Under the pieces are notes generated by a model. The model searched no databases. It saw nothing but the letters and a program-made list of their open reading frames with translations, and was not told the DNA's origin. The position numbers and the translations under genes were made by a program. A stretch of 64,000 nt of DNA, taken from contig NZ_CP054041.1 of assembly GCF_013282665.1 (NCBI RefSeq), positions 2,648,001 through 2,712,000 on the forward strand, read 5' to 3'. Shown piece by piece: positions 11,826-19,948 of the stretch (positions are counted from its first letter, which is position 1; every line of letters starts with the position of its first letter). This stretch comes from Listeria monocytogenes (GTDB taxonomy: Bacteria > Bacillota > Bacilli > Lactobacillales > Listeriaceae).

Positions 11826-12644
11826 TTATGCTAAATCTTTTTTCTTGTCGAGTTGCATCGTTAGAATAATAATTAAAACAAATAAAACTGCGAATACCCA
11901 GAACCACATTCCTAGTTCCCCGTTAATAATAGCATTATACCCTAAAGCTCCGAGTGCACCACCCATAATTGGTCCAATAACTGGAACCCATGAGTATCCC
12001 CAATCTGATCCACCTTTACCAGAAATCGGCCAAACAAAATGCGCGATTCTTGGACCAAGGTCACGAGCTGGGTTGATGGCATAACCTGTAGTTCCACCAA
12101 GAGACATCCCGATAGCTACGATTAACGCACCAACAACAAGTGGATTTAATCCATCTGAAAAGGAATTAGCACCTAGTGATAGTAATCCAAATACTAAAAT
12201 AAAAGTACCTAATGCTTCACCAAAAAAGTTAGATGTAAAATGGCGAATAGCTGGCGCCGTTGCAAAAACACCTAGTTTTGTTGGTTTGTCTTCTGTTTGT
12301 TTCCAGTGAGGATAGTAATGTAACCAAATTAGCGTAGCCCCGATAAATGCCCCGATAAACTGAGCAAGAATATACGGCAATACGTAATTCCACGGGAAAG
12401 CACCTGCAAGCGCCATACCAATAGTTACAGCAGGGTTAAGATGGGCCATACTCATATATCCTGAAACATATACACCCATTGTAACACCTAGCCCCCAAGC
12501 TAAAGTAATAACGACCCAGCCGCCATTCTCCGCTTTAGATCTTTTCAGTGAAACGCCTGCTACGACACCAGCACCTAAAATAATTAGGATAGCCGTACCA
12601 ATGACTTCACCTAGAAATTGTGTTGCTAAACTTGTGTCAATCAT
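11826..12644 (-). CDS. glpF: Glycerol uptake facilitator (aquaglyceroporin)
   Basis: Channel for glycerol diffusion through the membrane. 272 residues and six membrane helices. The two pore motifs are NPA at 70-72 (HLNPAVTIG) and NPA at 191-193 (AINPARDLGPR); the Asp after the second motif marks the glyceroporin class. The ATG at 12644 has GAAGGAG upstream; the open frame continues for 36 codons into the leader but that part spans the leader terminator. The C-terminus is a polar LDKKKDLA tail. First gene of glpF-glpK. Confidence 0.96.
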   Translation of the reverse strand: MIDTSLATQFLGEVIGTAILIILGAGVVAGVSLKRSKAENGGWVVITLAWGLGVTMGVYVSGYMSMAHLNPAVTIGMALAGAFPWNYVLPYILAQFIGAFIGATLIWLHYYPHWKQTEDKPTKLGVFATAPAIRHFTSNFFGEALGTFILVFGLLSLGANSFSDGLNPLVVGALIVAIGMSLGGTTGYAINPARDLGPRIAHFVWPISGKGGSDWGYSWVPVIGPIMGGALGALGYNAIINGELGMWFWVFAVLFVLIIILTMQLDKKKDLA

Positions 12645-12730
12645 CTTTTCCAACTCCTTCTTCTTGCTTATTTGTAACATCGGAATTTTAACACTTACTA
12701 GTCCCCTTACATTCCGATTATCAATTAACT

Positions 12731-12795
12731 TCAAAAAAAGAATGACAATCAAAACGTAGGCACACTAGTACCCTTGCATCGTTTCGATTGTCATC
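12731..12795 (-). terminator. glpF leader terminator (likely antitermination site)
   Basis: Fifteen-base arms (ATGACAATCGAAACG and CGTTTTGATTGTCAT, one G-U pair) enclose about 23 bases and end in TTCTTTTTTT. It lies between the promoter and the glpF ribosome site, so transcription must pass it to express glpFK. In Bacillus GlpP with glycerol-3-phosphate reads through such a terminator; the same control is inferred here. Confidence 0.85.
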
Positions 12796-12827
12796 TCTTC
12801 TCCTGACATGTTAATTAACTTGAGTCT

Positions 12828-12856
12828 ATTTAATCATATCAAGAAAACGCTGTCAA
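12828..12856 (-). promoter_or_regulatory. glpF promoter overlapped by a cre site
   Basis: TTGACA at 12851-12856, a 17-base spacer, then TTAAAT at 12828-12833. The stretch 12842-12856 reads TTGACAGCGTTTTCT and matches the 15-base cre consensus WTGNAANCGNWNNCW at all but one position, so CcpA bound there would cover the -35. The gap 12645-13009 also holds the leader terminator and the rpmA terminator. Confidence 0.7.
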
Positions 12857-12970
12857 TCAAACGACTTGTCCTATTTTTCACAATGTCTTTTCATCTGCCT
12901 CTTTACATTTACCCCAATTCACGAGAGTTATAACCCATTTTAAAAGAAATTAATTCACAAAGATGAAAAC

Positions 12971-13001
12971 ACAAAAAAACCGCCACAAGTGACGGTTTTA
13001 A
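12971..13001 (-). terminator. Intrinsic terminator after rpmA
   Basis: AAAACCGTCAC and GTGGCGGTTTT pair around a tiny loop and continue in a T run on the minus strand, ending the rplU-prp-rpmA unit. Confidence 0.88.
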
Positions 13002-13009
13002 ATTTGTAT

Positions 13010-13300
13010 TTAAGCTTCTTGTACTTCAGGATAAACGCTAACTTTTTTCTTGTCGCGTCCCATACGTTCGAAACGTACAACGCCGTCAGTTTTAGCGAAT
13101 AAAGTATCATCGCCGCCACGTCCTACGTTAGTTCCTGGATAGATTTTAGTACCACGTTGACGGTAAAGGATAGATCCACCAGTAACAAATTGTCCGTCCG
13201 CACGTTTTGCACCTAAACGTTTTGATTCAGAGTCACGTCCGTTAGAAGTCGAACCGCCACCCTTTTTGTGCGCAAAATGTTGAATATCAAATTTTAACAT
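13010..13300 (-). CDS. rpmA: 50S ribosomal protein L27 with cleavable N-terminus
   Basis: 96-residue L27, whose N-terminus reaches the peptidyl-transferase centre. The body [21 protein letters not shown] is standard. The first nine residues MLKFDIQHF form the Firmicute extension that must be removed by the Prp protease between Phe9 and Ala10, leaving a mature AHKKGG end. The protease is encoded immediately upstream (13314-13631), and rplU before that. The extended form is seen; the cleavage is known from Staphylococcus. Confidence 0.97.
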
Positions 13301-13313
13301 GAAATTCCACCTC

Positions 13314-13631
13314 CTATTTGGAGTTAATTTTTATATGATCAGGATAGCTGTGCGCTAATGACCTTAGTTGATTTTCCATCCCTGTAAGCAAGATTTGTAC
13401 CACGTCATCTCCAACATAATCAGCAGGCACAGAATAGTAAAGGTAACCCTCCGACTCTTCTATTACAGGCTCAAAATCACGTACTTCCGAAATAGCATTC
13501 ACCATTCCAAAAGCAATAGAGGAAGCTCCTGCACATACCAAATCACTGCCATGTTCGGCAAAATCGGCGTGTCCACTCATTGTAAAAGAAATTATTTGGT
13601 TGTCTTCTCGCATAACATCGACTTGAATCAT
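13314..13631 (-). CDS. prp: Ribosomal-processing cysteine protease Prp
   Basis: 105-residue cysteine protease (YsxB family) that trims the N-terminus of L27. The conserved pair is visible as His21 in [12 protein letters not shown] and Cys33 in LVCAGAS, matching the catalytic His and Cys of the staphylococcal enzyme. It lies between rplU (18 bases) and rpmA (13 bases), so enzyme and substrate are made together. ATG at 13631 is preceded by GAAAGGACG. Confidence 0.94.
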
Positions 13632-13649
13632 TGTTTTCGTCCTTTCAAA

Positions 13650-13958
13650 TTAAGCATTGATTGCATCAATAGTTAATTTTGTGTAAGGTTGACGATGACC
13701 TTGTTTTTTGTGGTAGTTCTTTTTCGGTTTATATTTATAAACTGTCAATTTCTTCGCACGGCCTTGTTTTTCAACTTTAGCTGTTACAGTTGCTCCTTCC
13801 ACGAATGGAACGCCAACTTTAGCGGAATCTCCACCTACGAATAGAACTTTGTCAAAAGTAACAACATCACCAACTTCACCTGCTAATTTCTCAACATAGA
13901 TCTCTTGGCCTGCTTCTACTTTGATTTGTTTCCCACCTGTTTCAATAATTGCGTACAT
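13650..13958 (-). CDS. rplU: 50S ribosomal protein L21
   Basis: 102-residue L21, a 23S-binding early assembly protein. Family marks are [17 protein letters not shown] at the start, the middle V-rich strands, and the basic C-terminal [20 protein letters not shown] that contacts rRNA. A GAGGAGG site precedes the ATG. It heads the rplU-prp-rpmA operon and has a structured leader (about 13976-14070), consistent with autoregulation. Confidence 0.97.
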   Translation of the reverse strand: MYAIIETGGKQIKVEAGQEIYVEKLAGEVGDVVTFDKVLFVGGDSAKVGVPFVEGATVTAKVEKQGRAKKLTVYKYKPKKNYHKKQGHRQPYTKLTIDAINA

Positions 13959-13975
13959 ACTTGCACCTCCTCATA

Positions 13976-14070
13976 TACTAAGACTCGCCATCACAGGGGA
14001 TTTACACGAAGTAAACACTTGACCCAGCTCTGTGCGGTTGTAGCTTGGTGCGCTACAAACATAACAGTAA
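13976..14070 (-). promoter_or_regulatory. L21-type ribosomal protein leader
   Basis: The rplU 5' leader carries a stem GTAGC...GCTAC with loop GCACCAA, followed by GAGCTGGGTCAAG, a short TTTAC-TTCGTG-TAAA hairpin and a CCCC segment. Placement and hairpins fit the L21 leader family of low-GC Gram-positives, thought to bind excess ribosomal protein. I recognise it by position and layout only. Confidence 0.6.
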
Positions 14071-14071
14071 A

Positions 14072-14101
14072 ATGATAGCATAGGCAACCTGCCTATGTCA
14101 A
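14072..14101 (-). promoter_or_regulatory. rplU promoter with palindromic spacer
   Basis: TTGACA at 14096-14101, an 18-base spacer, and TATCAT at 14072-14077. The spacer contains almost all of CATAGGCA-N3-TGCCTATG (14079-14097), a perfect 8-base inverted repeat overlapping the -35. It lies directly after the rng stop. Confidence 0.7.
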
Positions 14102-14114
14102 CCAATTGTTGATT

Positions 14115-15476
14115 TTAGTTCTCCACTCGCGCAATTTGATAAAATGGGACTCTTTCATCCGCCACTTCCCAATCAATTGGCGCATTGTTAAACGTATTCA
14201 AATCTAAAAATGCATCTAAAACATCTTCTGTTGTGATAATTTGAATACTATTTGGCTCATTTTGCATAATACCAGAAAGTTCTCGTTCTAATTCAAAAGC
14301 CAGCGTCTCTTTAGATGCCACATGACCCGTCGCGTAACAAACTGGACAAGGTATCGTTGTCATTTCTAAAAATGATTGTTGCTTCTTGCGTCTTGTCAAT
14401 TGTAGTAACCCTGACTGCGAAAGTGCAGCAACTTGTGTTGTAATGTATTCTTCTCGAGTTTGGCTCTCTAACGCCTCGTATAGCTCCGTGTAGCCTGCTT
14501 CTGACATTCCACCAATGAAGTCTACCAAAATCATCCCACTCATATTACGTAATCTAATTTGTCGAAGGATTTCTGGAACTGCTTTAAGATTTACCAATTC
14601 TACTGTTTTTTCTTTTACTGTAGTACCCTTGAACTTACCGGAGTTTACATCAACTACCCACATTGCCTCTGTTTTTTCAATAAACAAAGAAGAACCATTA
14701 CTCAAATGAACAACTGGGCGTGCTAGTCTATCCATTTGCGCTTTAATTCCCAAATCAGCAAATAAATCTGCGTTCTTTTTTAAAGTGATTTGCAGATTTG
14801 GCCATGTAGTTTCTAGCATTTTTGCAAACTCAAAATCATCCGTAATTATTTCTGATGGTGTATATCTTTGAATGAATTGCTTTGTATTAGTCCAGATTCC
14901 AGAAGTTGCCGCTAAAAGTAGTCCCGGTTTTTTCCGTTTGCTTGCTTCTTTTAATAATGTTTGGTGTTTATCTCTTGCTTCAAGTAAAGCTTGTTGTAAT
15001 TGTTCTTTCGTCGCAAATTCTGCATTCGATCGAATAATTAATGCTTCATTTTCTTCTACCAACGTTTCCATTATTTTTTTTAATGTTATTTTATCTGCTA
15101 TTCTTTTAGAAACAGAAATGTATTCTTTACCATACAAATAAATCAGCAAATCACTAGAATATTCCAGCACAGCGGTTAGTAACGGAAGTTTCGTTACACT
15201 ACCTTCCCGAACAATTTGAACAGGGATTTTGGAGCCTTGTGTTTTATCATAGCTTGCCGGAATATCTTTTAAATGGATGAAACCTTTGTTATTATTACCT
15301 AAATCAACAAAAGCGGCTTCCATTTTTCGGTCAATCTTTTGAATAAATCCATAATAAATATCGCCAACCTGAACTTTTTCAGAAGGTCGGACAATTTCGA
15401 TATCTATTAACAAATCATCTTCCATTACCGCTGCTCGCTTTTCTATAGGAGCCGCGCTTACCACTAGCTTTTTCAT
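14115..15476 (-). CDS. rng: Ribonuclease G/E family endoribonuclease
   Basis: Single-strand-specific endoribonuclease for rRNA/mRNA processing. 453 residues, slightly shorter than E. coli RNase G. An S1 domain covers about 37-125 (GDIYYGFIQKIDRKMEAAFVDLG). The metal-binding Asp276 (VVDVNSGKFKG) and Asp319 (ILVDFIGG) are both present, as is the zinc-link CPVC at 377-380. Bacillus subtilis lacks this family and uses RNase Y, so it is a notable part of this RNA-decay set. It lies downstream of minD by 52 bases, in the slot where Bacillus has spoIVFA-spoIVFB. Confidence 0.93.
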   Translation of the reverse strand: MKKLVVSAAPIEKRAAVMEDDLLIDIEIVRPSEKVQVGDIYYGFIQKIDRKMEAAFVDLGNNNKGFIHLKDIPASYDKTQGSKIPVQIVREGSVTKLPLLTAVLEYSSDLLIYLYGKEYISVSKRIADKITLKKIMETLVEENEALIIRSNAEFATKEQLQQALLEARDKHQTLLKEASKRKKPGLLLAATSGIWTNTKQFIQRYTPSEIITDDFEFAKMLETTWPNLQITLKKNADLFADLGIKAQMDRLARPVVHLSNGSSLFIEKTEAMWVVDVNSGKFKGTTVKEKTVELVNLKAVPEILRQIRLRNMSGMILVDFIGGMSEAGYTELYEALESQTREEYITTQVAALSQSGLLQLTRRKKQQSFLEMTTIPCPVCYATGHVASKETLAFELERELSGIMQNEPNSIQIITTEDVLDAFLDLNTFNNAPIDWEVADERVPFYQIARVEN

Positions 15477-15489
15477 CCAATCACCTTTT

Positions 15490-15527
15490 ATAAAGACCCT
15501 TCATCTAAAAGATAAAGGGTCTGATTT
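15490..15527. terminator. Terminator-like hairpin between minD and rng
   Basis: AGACCCTT and AAGGGTCT pair around an A/T-rich centre at 15494-15522. On the plus strand it is followed by ATTTTTTATTTT, a good terminator; on the minus strand the tail is only TTTATAAAA. It may partly attenuate minD-to-rng transcription or stop antisense transcription. Confidence 0.5.
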
Positions 15528-15528
15528 T

Positions 15529-16329
15529 TTATTTTCCACTAAAAAGTTGTTTTAAGCGAGAGAAAAATCCTGCTTTTTTCGTTTCAATCGACATTAATGG
15601 GATAGACTCTCCAAGAATACGTCGAGCAATGTTACGATAACCTTGTGAAGCACGGTTATTTGGCAACATAGCTACTGGATCCCCACTATTAGAAGAACGA
15701 ATAACTTCATCATCATCAATGATAATACCAAGCAATTCAATCGATAAATGGGTAGTAATTTCATCAATATCCATGACATCACCATTCATCATCATTTGCG
15801 TGCGAATTCGATTAATAATTAATTTTGGTGGCTCAATATCTTCTTTTTCAAGTAAACCAATAATTCTATCCGCATCGCGAACTGCTGATATTTCAGGGGT
15901 TGTAACCACAATCGCTTTGTCTGCCCCAGCAACCGCATTTTTATATCCAGTTTCAATTCCTGCAGGACAATCAATTAAGATAAAATCATAATCTGGACGC
16001 AATTGGTTAATTAACTCTACCATTTGTTCGCCCGAAACGGCATTTTTATCCGTTGTTTGCGCAGCAGGAAGTAAGAAAAGTAAATCATCAAAACGTTTAT
16101 CTTTGATCATCGCTTGATGGATTTTACAACGCCCTTCTACTACATCCACTAAATCATAAATAATTCGATTCTCCAGACCTAAAACAACGTCTAAATTGCG
16201 AAGGCCGATATCCATATCAATCAAGCACACTTTCTTACCTTGAAGAGCAAGTGCTGTCCCTAAGTTAGCAGTTGAAGTAGTTTTCCCTACTCCACCTTTC
16301 CCAGAAGTAATGACTATAGCTTCTCCCAT
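15529..16329 (-). CDS. minD: Septum-site-determining ATPase MinD
   Basis: Membrane-bound ATPase that recruits MinC to block polar division. 266 residues. Deviant Walker A GKGGVGKTT at 10-18, switch I region DMDIGLRNLD, Walker B ILIDCPAG near 118-125, and a C-terminal amphipathic membrane-targeting helix GFFSRLKQLFSG. It follows minC by 2 bases with GGAGGG as its ribosome site, so expression is coupled. Confidence 0.97.
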   Translation of the reverse strand: MGEAIVITSGKGGVGKTTSTANLGTALALQGKKVCLIDMDIGLRNLDVVLGLENRIIYDLVDVVEGRCKIHQAMIKDKRFDDLLFLLPAAQTTDKNAVSGEQMVELINQLRPDYDFILIDCPAGIETGYKNAVAGADKAIVVTTPEISAVRDADRIIGLLEKEDIEPPKLIINRIRTQMMMNGDVMDIDEITTHLSIELLGIIIDDDEVIRSSNSGDPVAMLPNNRASQGYRNIARRILGESIPLMSIETKKAGFFSRLKQLFSGK

Positions 16330-16331
16330 GT

Positions 16332-17009
16332 TTAACGCCCTCCTTGAAAATTAGAAATTTCGGGTCTAATTTTTCTTATCTTATGTATTCCATCAATTAC
16401 TATCTCACCTGCATCATTAACAAATGCAGAAAACAAATCTGTTTCAGTAACCTCTTTATAATCCTCACTATCAAAACCATACACCTTACCAGCTATCCTA
16501 ACTTGTGATGGATAAAGAAATTTCCCTGCTACAACAGCATTTTCATTTCCTTCAAAGCCAGCATGAATAATGCCTTTAATATTCCCCAGAACGAACACAT
16601 TCCCATTTGAACGGATTTGTCCCCCAGGATTCACATCACCAATTAGCAAGAAATCTCCTGGAACTTGAACAACTTGTCCAGAACGAATAATCGTTGCCAT
16701 AGAAAAAATCTGATCGTTTTCTTTCCATTTTTTTGCTTCCTCTTTAGACATCACATTACTATAAAATGCACTAATCTTCATTTGACTATTTTTATGAATA
16801 ATAGTGGATATTTCGCGCTCTTCTTCCTCTGAAAATAGACGGTTACCAATTTGAACTTGCACCTCTAATTTTTCGCCAGAGTATGGGTTTTGTTTCTGAT
16901 CTGCTAGCAATTGAGTTAATTCTTGTTGCAACTCAAGTATACTCGCTTTATCACTAAGAAAAATACTAATGCCGTCTTTTGTGCCTTTAATTTGAACATT
17001 CTTCTTCAT
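16332..17009 (-). CDS. minC: Septum-site-determining protein MinC
   Basis: Inhibitor of FtsZ polymerisation. 225 residues from the ATG at 17009, which has GGGGTG 9 bases upstream; a GTG four codons earlier is possible but overlaps that site. The N-terminal FtsZ-binding domain is about 1-105; the C-terminal beta-helix (GDVNPGGQIRSNGNVFVLGNIKG and following repeats, about 120-205) binds MinD. It precedes minD and lies 179 bases after mreD, across a stem-loop. Confidence 0.95.
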   Translation of the reverse strand: MKKNVQIKGTKDGISIFLSDKASILELQQELTQLLADQKQNPYSGEKLEVQVQIGNRLFSEEEEREISTIIHKNSQMKISAFYSNVMSKEEAKKWKENDQIFSMATIIRSGQVVQVPGDFLLIGDVNPGGQIRSNGNVFVLGNIKGIIHAGFEGNENAVVAGKFLYPSQVRIAGKVYGFDSEDYKEVTETDLFSAFVNDAGEIVIDGIHKIRKIRPEISNFQGGR

Positions 17010-17021
17010 ATACGATTTCAC

Positions 17022-17069
17022 CCCGCAACATTTATACTCTAGCCTTTAGTATACACTAACTCAAATTAA
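17022..17069 (-). promoter_or_regulatory. Possible minC promoter
   Basis: TTGAGT, a 17-base spacer and TAGAGT lie shortly before the minC start on the minus strand; a TATACT within the spacer offers an alternative -10. An own promoter for minCD would fit the hairpin between mreD and minC. Confidence 0.4.
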
Positions 17070-17087
17070 ATGATAATAAAAAAATAC

Positions 17088-17155
17088 TTTTTTTGAAAAA
17101 AACAGCTTGAAATCGCAAACTGTGGAGATTCTCCACAGTCATACTTTTTCAAGTA
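17088..17155 (-). terminator. Palindromic stem-loop after mreD
   Basis: Perfect 10-base arms around one base (ACTGTGGAGA / TCTCCACAGT, 17119-17139), flanked by a second pairing CTTGAAA/TTTCAAG and then CTGTTTTTTTC on the minus strand. It probably ends or attenuates mreBCD before minC. Confidence 0.6.
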
Positions 17156-17187
17156 ATAGCGAATTCAAACTGATAAAATTACGATAG

Positions 17188-17706
17188 TTATTCTGATTTA
17201 ACCAAACGATCGAGAAACAATCGGAATGGGAAAAAGACAACTAAAAAGAATGCCAAATTAAACAAAATGGTTGTCCATAAACGTTGATCAATAAAAACAG
17301 GAATCGTCATCGTTGTCGTACCAATCAAATAATAAAACGCATATACTAAACTTTCTGTAAGAATAATATTAAATATCGCGATTAATCCAACAAGCAGTAC
17401 GTTATTTTGTAACACTTTCATAAATTTATCTGTGATATAGACAGTAAAAGGAAAGATTGCAAAATAAATCCCCATCACGCCTGTATAATAAATATCAAAC
17501 ACTAAACCTAAAATAAAAGCATAGACTAAAGTCGTATTTCGTCTATAAAAACAAGTCATAATCGTCAACATAATTAGTAAAAAATGCGGAATAAAAAGAT
17601 GCTTATCATTAAAAAGACCATTCGCAAACTGAAGGCTAAAAACTCCTTCTAGAATAAAGGTTCCAACCATGATTGCAGGAAGCGCAATGTTTTTCTTAAC
17701 ATTCAT
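17188..17706 (-). CDS. mreD: Rod shape-determining membrane protein MreD
   Basis: 172-residue polytopic membrane protein of the elongasome. Five or six hydrophobic helices are seen from IALPAIMVGTFILEGVF on, with the short basic loop YRRNTT and a polar C-terminal end FRLFLDRLVKSE. Weak sequence conservation is normal for MreD; identification rests on membrane layout and on its place directly after mreC (2-base gap, GGAGGAC ribosome site). Confidence 0.93.
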   Translation of the reverse strand: MNVKKNIALPAIMVGTFILEGVFSLQFANGLFNDKHLFIPHFLLIMLTIMTCFYRRNTTLVYAFILGLVFDIYYTGVMGIYFAIFPFTVYITDKFMKVLQNNVLLVGLIAIFNIILTESLVYAFYYLIGTTTMTIPVFIDQRLWTTILFNLAFFLVVFFPFRLFLDRLVKSE

Positions 17707-17708
17707 GA

Positions 17709-18596
17709 TTATTGTCCTCCAGTCGCGTCTGAACTAGTTGCATCATCATCCGTAGCTCCTGCTTCCGCTGAACGCTTGAGTACAGTTACATGGTTTAGAT
17801 CATACATGTCAGCACCCGGCTTAATAAACGCGGTTTGAGATAATCCCATTTTATCAGTTTCAACTTTTTCAATTGTACCAATAAAGATTCCTGCTGGGAA
17901 TTTCCCACCGAGTCCAGAAGTAACAACTTTCTGTCCTTTTTTAAATTTCATGTCATACGGTAATTGTTTTAATTCGAGCAACTTGCTATCACTGTCGTAC
18001 CCATTGATAATTCCGAATGCGTTTTCCTCCCCCTGCACTTTAGCAGAAACACGATTTTTAACATCCGATGAAGTTAATAATTCAACCGTAGCCGATTTAG
18101 CACCTGTTGTTGTTACTTTGCCAATAAGACCACTTGGTGTAGTAACTGCCATATCAGGTTTCACTCCATCACTTGAACCTTTGTCAATTTCTATTTGGTC
18201 ATTCCAATTAGTAGGATTTCTAGAAATAACAGAAGCATTAAGCGGATCATAATCACGTATACTATCAGTGATATCAAGGCTTTCTTTTAAATCTTTATTT
18301 TCTTTTTTTAAGTCTGCAACTTCACTTTCAAGTTGTGCCAATTCTTCTAAACGTTCTTTCAGATGTTGGTTTTCAGTGTAAGTATTTTTTAAATCAACCA
18401 CTCCACCGACTGCACCTGAGATAAATGAAGTAGGCTTAGCTACTAAATTTTCGCCAAATCCAACAACATCTTTCACAAATTGTTCCGGCCACGAAGCATT
18501 CTCACGATCACGTAAAGAAAAACCAACTAACGCGACAAGAACAATAATAGATATTAACAAGATAATCAAACGTTTATTGAGAAAAAATTGCGGCAT
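17709..18596 (-). CDS. mreC: Cell shape-determining protein MreC
   Basis: 295-residue bitopic protein of the cell-wall elongation complex. N-terminal anchor at about 9-26 (RLIILLISIIVLVALVGF), a coiled coil around 70-112 (ENQHLKERLEELAQLESE, then LKKENKDLKES), and the extracellular beta domain (115-275; SVISRNPTNWNDQIEIDKGSS, SGLIGKV, VVTSGLGGKFPAGIFIG). The C-terminal tail is a low-complexity run of Ala, Thr, Asp and Ser. Between mreB (85 bases) and mreD. Confidence 0.97.
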   Translation of the reverse strand: MPQFFLNKRLIILLISIIVLVALVGFSLRDRENASWPEQFVKDVVGFGENLVAKPTSFISGAVGGVVDLKNTYTENQHLKERLEELAQLESEVADLKKENKDLKESLDITDSIRDYDPLNASVISRNPTNWNDQIEIDKGSSDGVKPDMAVTTPSGLIGKVTTTGAKSATVELLTSSDVKNRVSAKVQGEENAFGIINGYDSDSKLLELKQLPYDMKFKKGQKVVTSGLGGKFPAGIFIGTIEKVETDKMGLSQTAFIKPGADMYDLNHVTVLKRSAEAGATDDDATSSDATGGQ

Positions 18597-18681
18597 AACG
18601 ACACCTCATCTCGTTAGTACTCTTTTTCCATTTTTTTGAAGCTAATTCATCTTGTTATATGACATAAATGAGTGTGTCCAT

Positions 18682-19695
18682 TTAGTTCATTTTTTTACGT
18701 TTATACATATCCATATTTTCTAAAGCTTTTCCTGTTCCAATTGCAACACAATCAAGTGGCTCATCTGCAATAATAACTGGCATTTTAGTTTCTTCAGAAA
18801 TAACCGTATCTAAATTACGTAAAAGAGCTCCTCCACCTGTAAGTACAATACCCTTATCCATAATATCAGCTGATAATTCAGGTGGTGTATTTTCAAGAGT
18901 TCCTTTTACAGCATCAATAATCGCAGCTACTGTATCAGCAAGTGCTTCACTAATTTCTTCTGGTGTAATTTCAATTGTTTTAGGAAGACCAGTTACTAAA
19001 TCACGTCCACGAATACTGAATGGAGATAAATCCAAACCATTTGGACTAGCTGAACCAATTTCCATTTTGATTGCTTCTGCAGTACGATCACCAATTAATA
19101 GGTTATATTTTTTACGGATATAATTAATAATAACTTCATCTAAATCATCACCAGCAGTTCTTACAGAGCGGCTAGTTACAATCCCACCAAGTGAAATGAC
19201 TGCAACTTCCGTAGTTCCCCCGCCAATATCTACAACCATGCTACCTGTTGGTTCACCCACGGGAAGACCAGCACCAATAGCTGCAGCAAATGGTTCTTCA
19301 ATTGTAAACGCATCTTTAGCTCCTGCTTGACGAGTTGCATCGATAACAGCACGTTTTTCAACCCCTGTGATTCCAGAAGGTACACATATCATCACGCGTG
19401 GTTTACTTGCATTAACGCTCTTACCAGCTTTTTGTATGTAATACTTCATCATCGCTGCTGTTGTATCATAATCAGCAATAACGCCATCTTTCATTGGACG
19501 AATTGCAACAATATTTCCTGGCGTTCTACCAATCATATTTTTAGCATCGCTACCAACTGCAACTATTTCTTGTGTGTCTTTTTTCATTGCTACAACGGAA
19601 GGTTCACGAAGGACAATACCTTTTCCCTTCATATAGACAAGTGTGTTCGCTGTCCCTAAATCAATTCCAATATCTTTATTACCAAATCCAAACAT
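18682..19695 (-). CDS. mreB: Rod shape-determining actin homologue MreB
   Basis: Actin-like ATPase that guides lateral wall synthesis. 337 residues: phosphate-1 [14 protein letters not shown] at 8-21, phosphate-2 [18 protein letters not shown], adenosine motif [15 protein letters not shown] near 287-301. An N-terminal amphipathic MFGFG replaces the longer Gram-negative helix. The start has AAAGGAG upstream. Head of mreBCD, with an extended -10 promoter about 130 bases upstream. Confidence 0.98.
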   Translation of the reverse strand: MFGFGNKDIGIDLGTANTLVYMKGKGIVLREPSVVAMKKDTQEIVAVGSDAKNMIGRTPGNIVAIRPMKDGVIADYDTTAAMMKYYIQKAGKSVNASKPRVMICVPSGITGVEKRAVIDATRQAGAKDAFTIEEPFAAAIGAGLPVGEPTGSMVVDIGGGTTEVAVISLGGIVTSRSVRTAGDDLDEVIINYIRKKYNLLIGDRTAEAIKMEIGSASPNGLDLSPFSIRGRDLVTGLPKTIEITPEEISEALADTVAAIIDAVKGTLENTPPELSADIMDKGIVLTGGGALLRNLDTVISEETKMPVIIADEPLDCVAIGTGKALENMDMYKRKKMN

Positions 19696-19821
19696 CTGTA
19701 TTCTCCTTTTCCTTCGTAATATTCTACAGGATACATTAAGTTTCCTTATTCGTCCATTAAATTAATGTTACCTTATCCCTTTGTGTCAATGTTTCTATTT
19801 AGACACATAAACAACCATCTT

Positions 19822-19830
19822 ATTATAACA
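19822..19830 (-). promoter_or_regulatory. Extended -10 promoter for mreBCD
   Basis: TGTTATAAT (TG-N-TATAAT) on the minus strand, with no strong -35. A TTGACA closer to mreB (around 19786) has only a poor -10 (ATTAAT). The region 19696-19948 holds these and an AT-rich hairpin; I see no gene in it. Confidence 0.55.
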
Positions 19831-19867
19831 TAAGTAAGACTACTAGACATTAATTTTTCATGAGAAG

Positions 19868-19920
19868 GAAAAAATTTTAACTTTTCTTTAAAAACTATTT
19901 TTAAGTGTTGTTAAATTTAT
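19868..19920 (-). terminator. AT-rich terminator-like hairpin after the small ORF
   Basis: TTTAAC and GTTAAA flank an inner CTTAAAAA/TTTTTAAAG pairing and are followed by ATTTTTT on the minus strand. Weak because the stem is almost only A-T, but it is well placed to end comC-radC-small ORF transcripts. Confidence 0.35.
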
Positions 19921-19948
19921 TAAGAATATACTTTTGAAAAGATAAATT

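Noticed and set aside
12645..12752. N-terminal extension of glpF (36 codons)
   Set aside because: It runs through the leader toward the terminator hairpin and lacks a ribosome site; the inner ATG has GAAGGAG.
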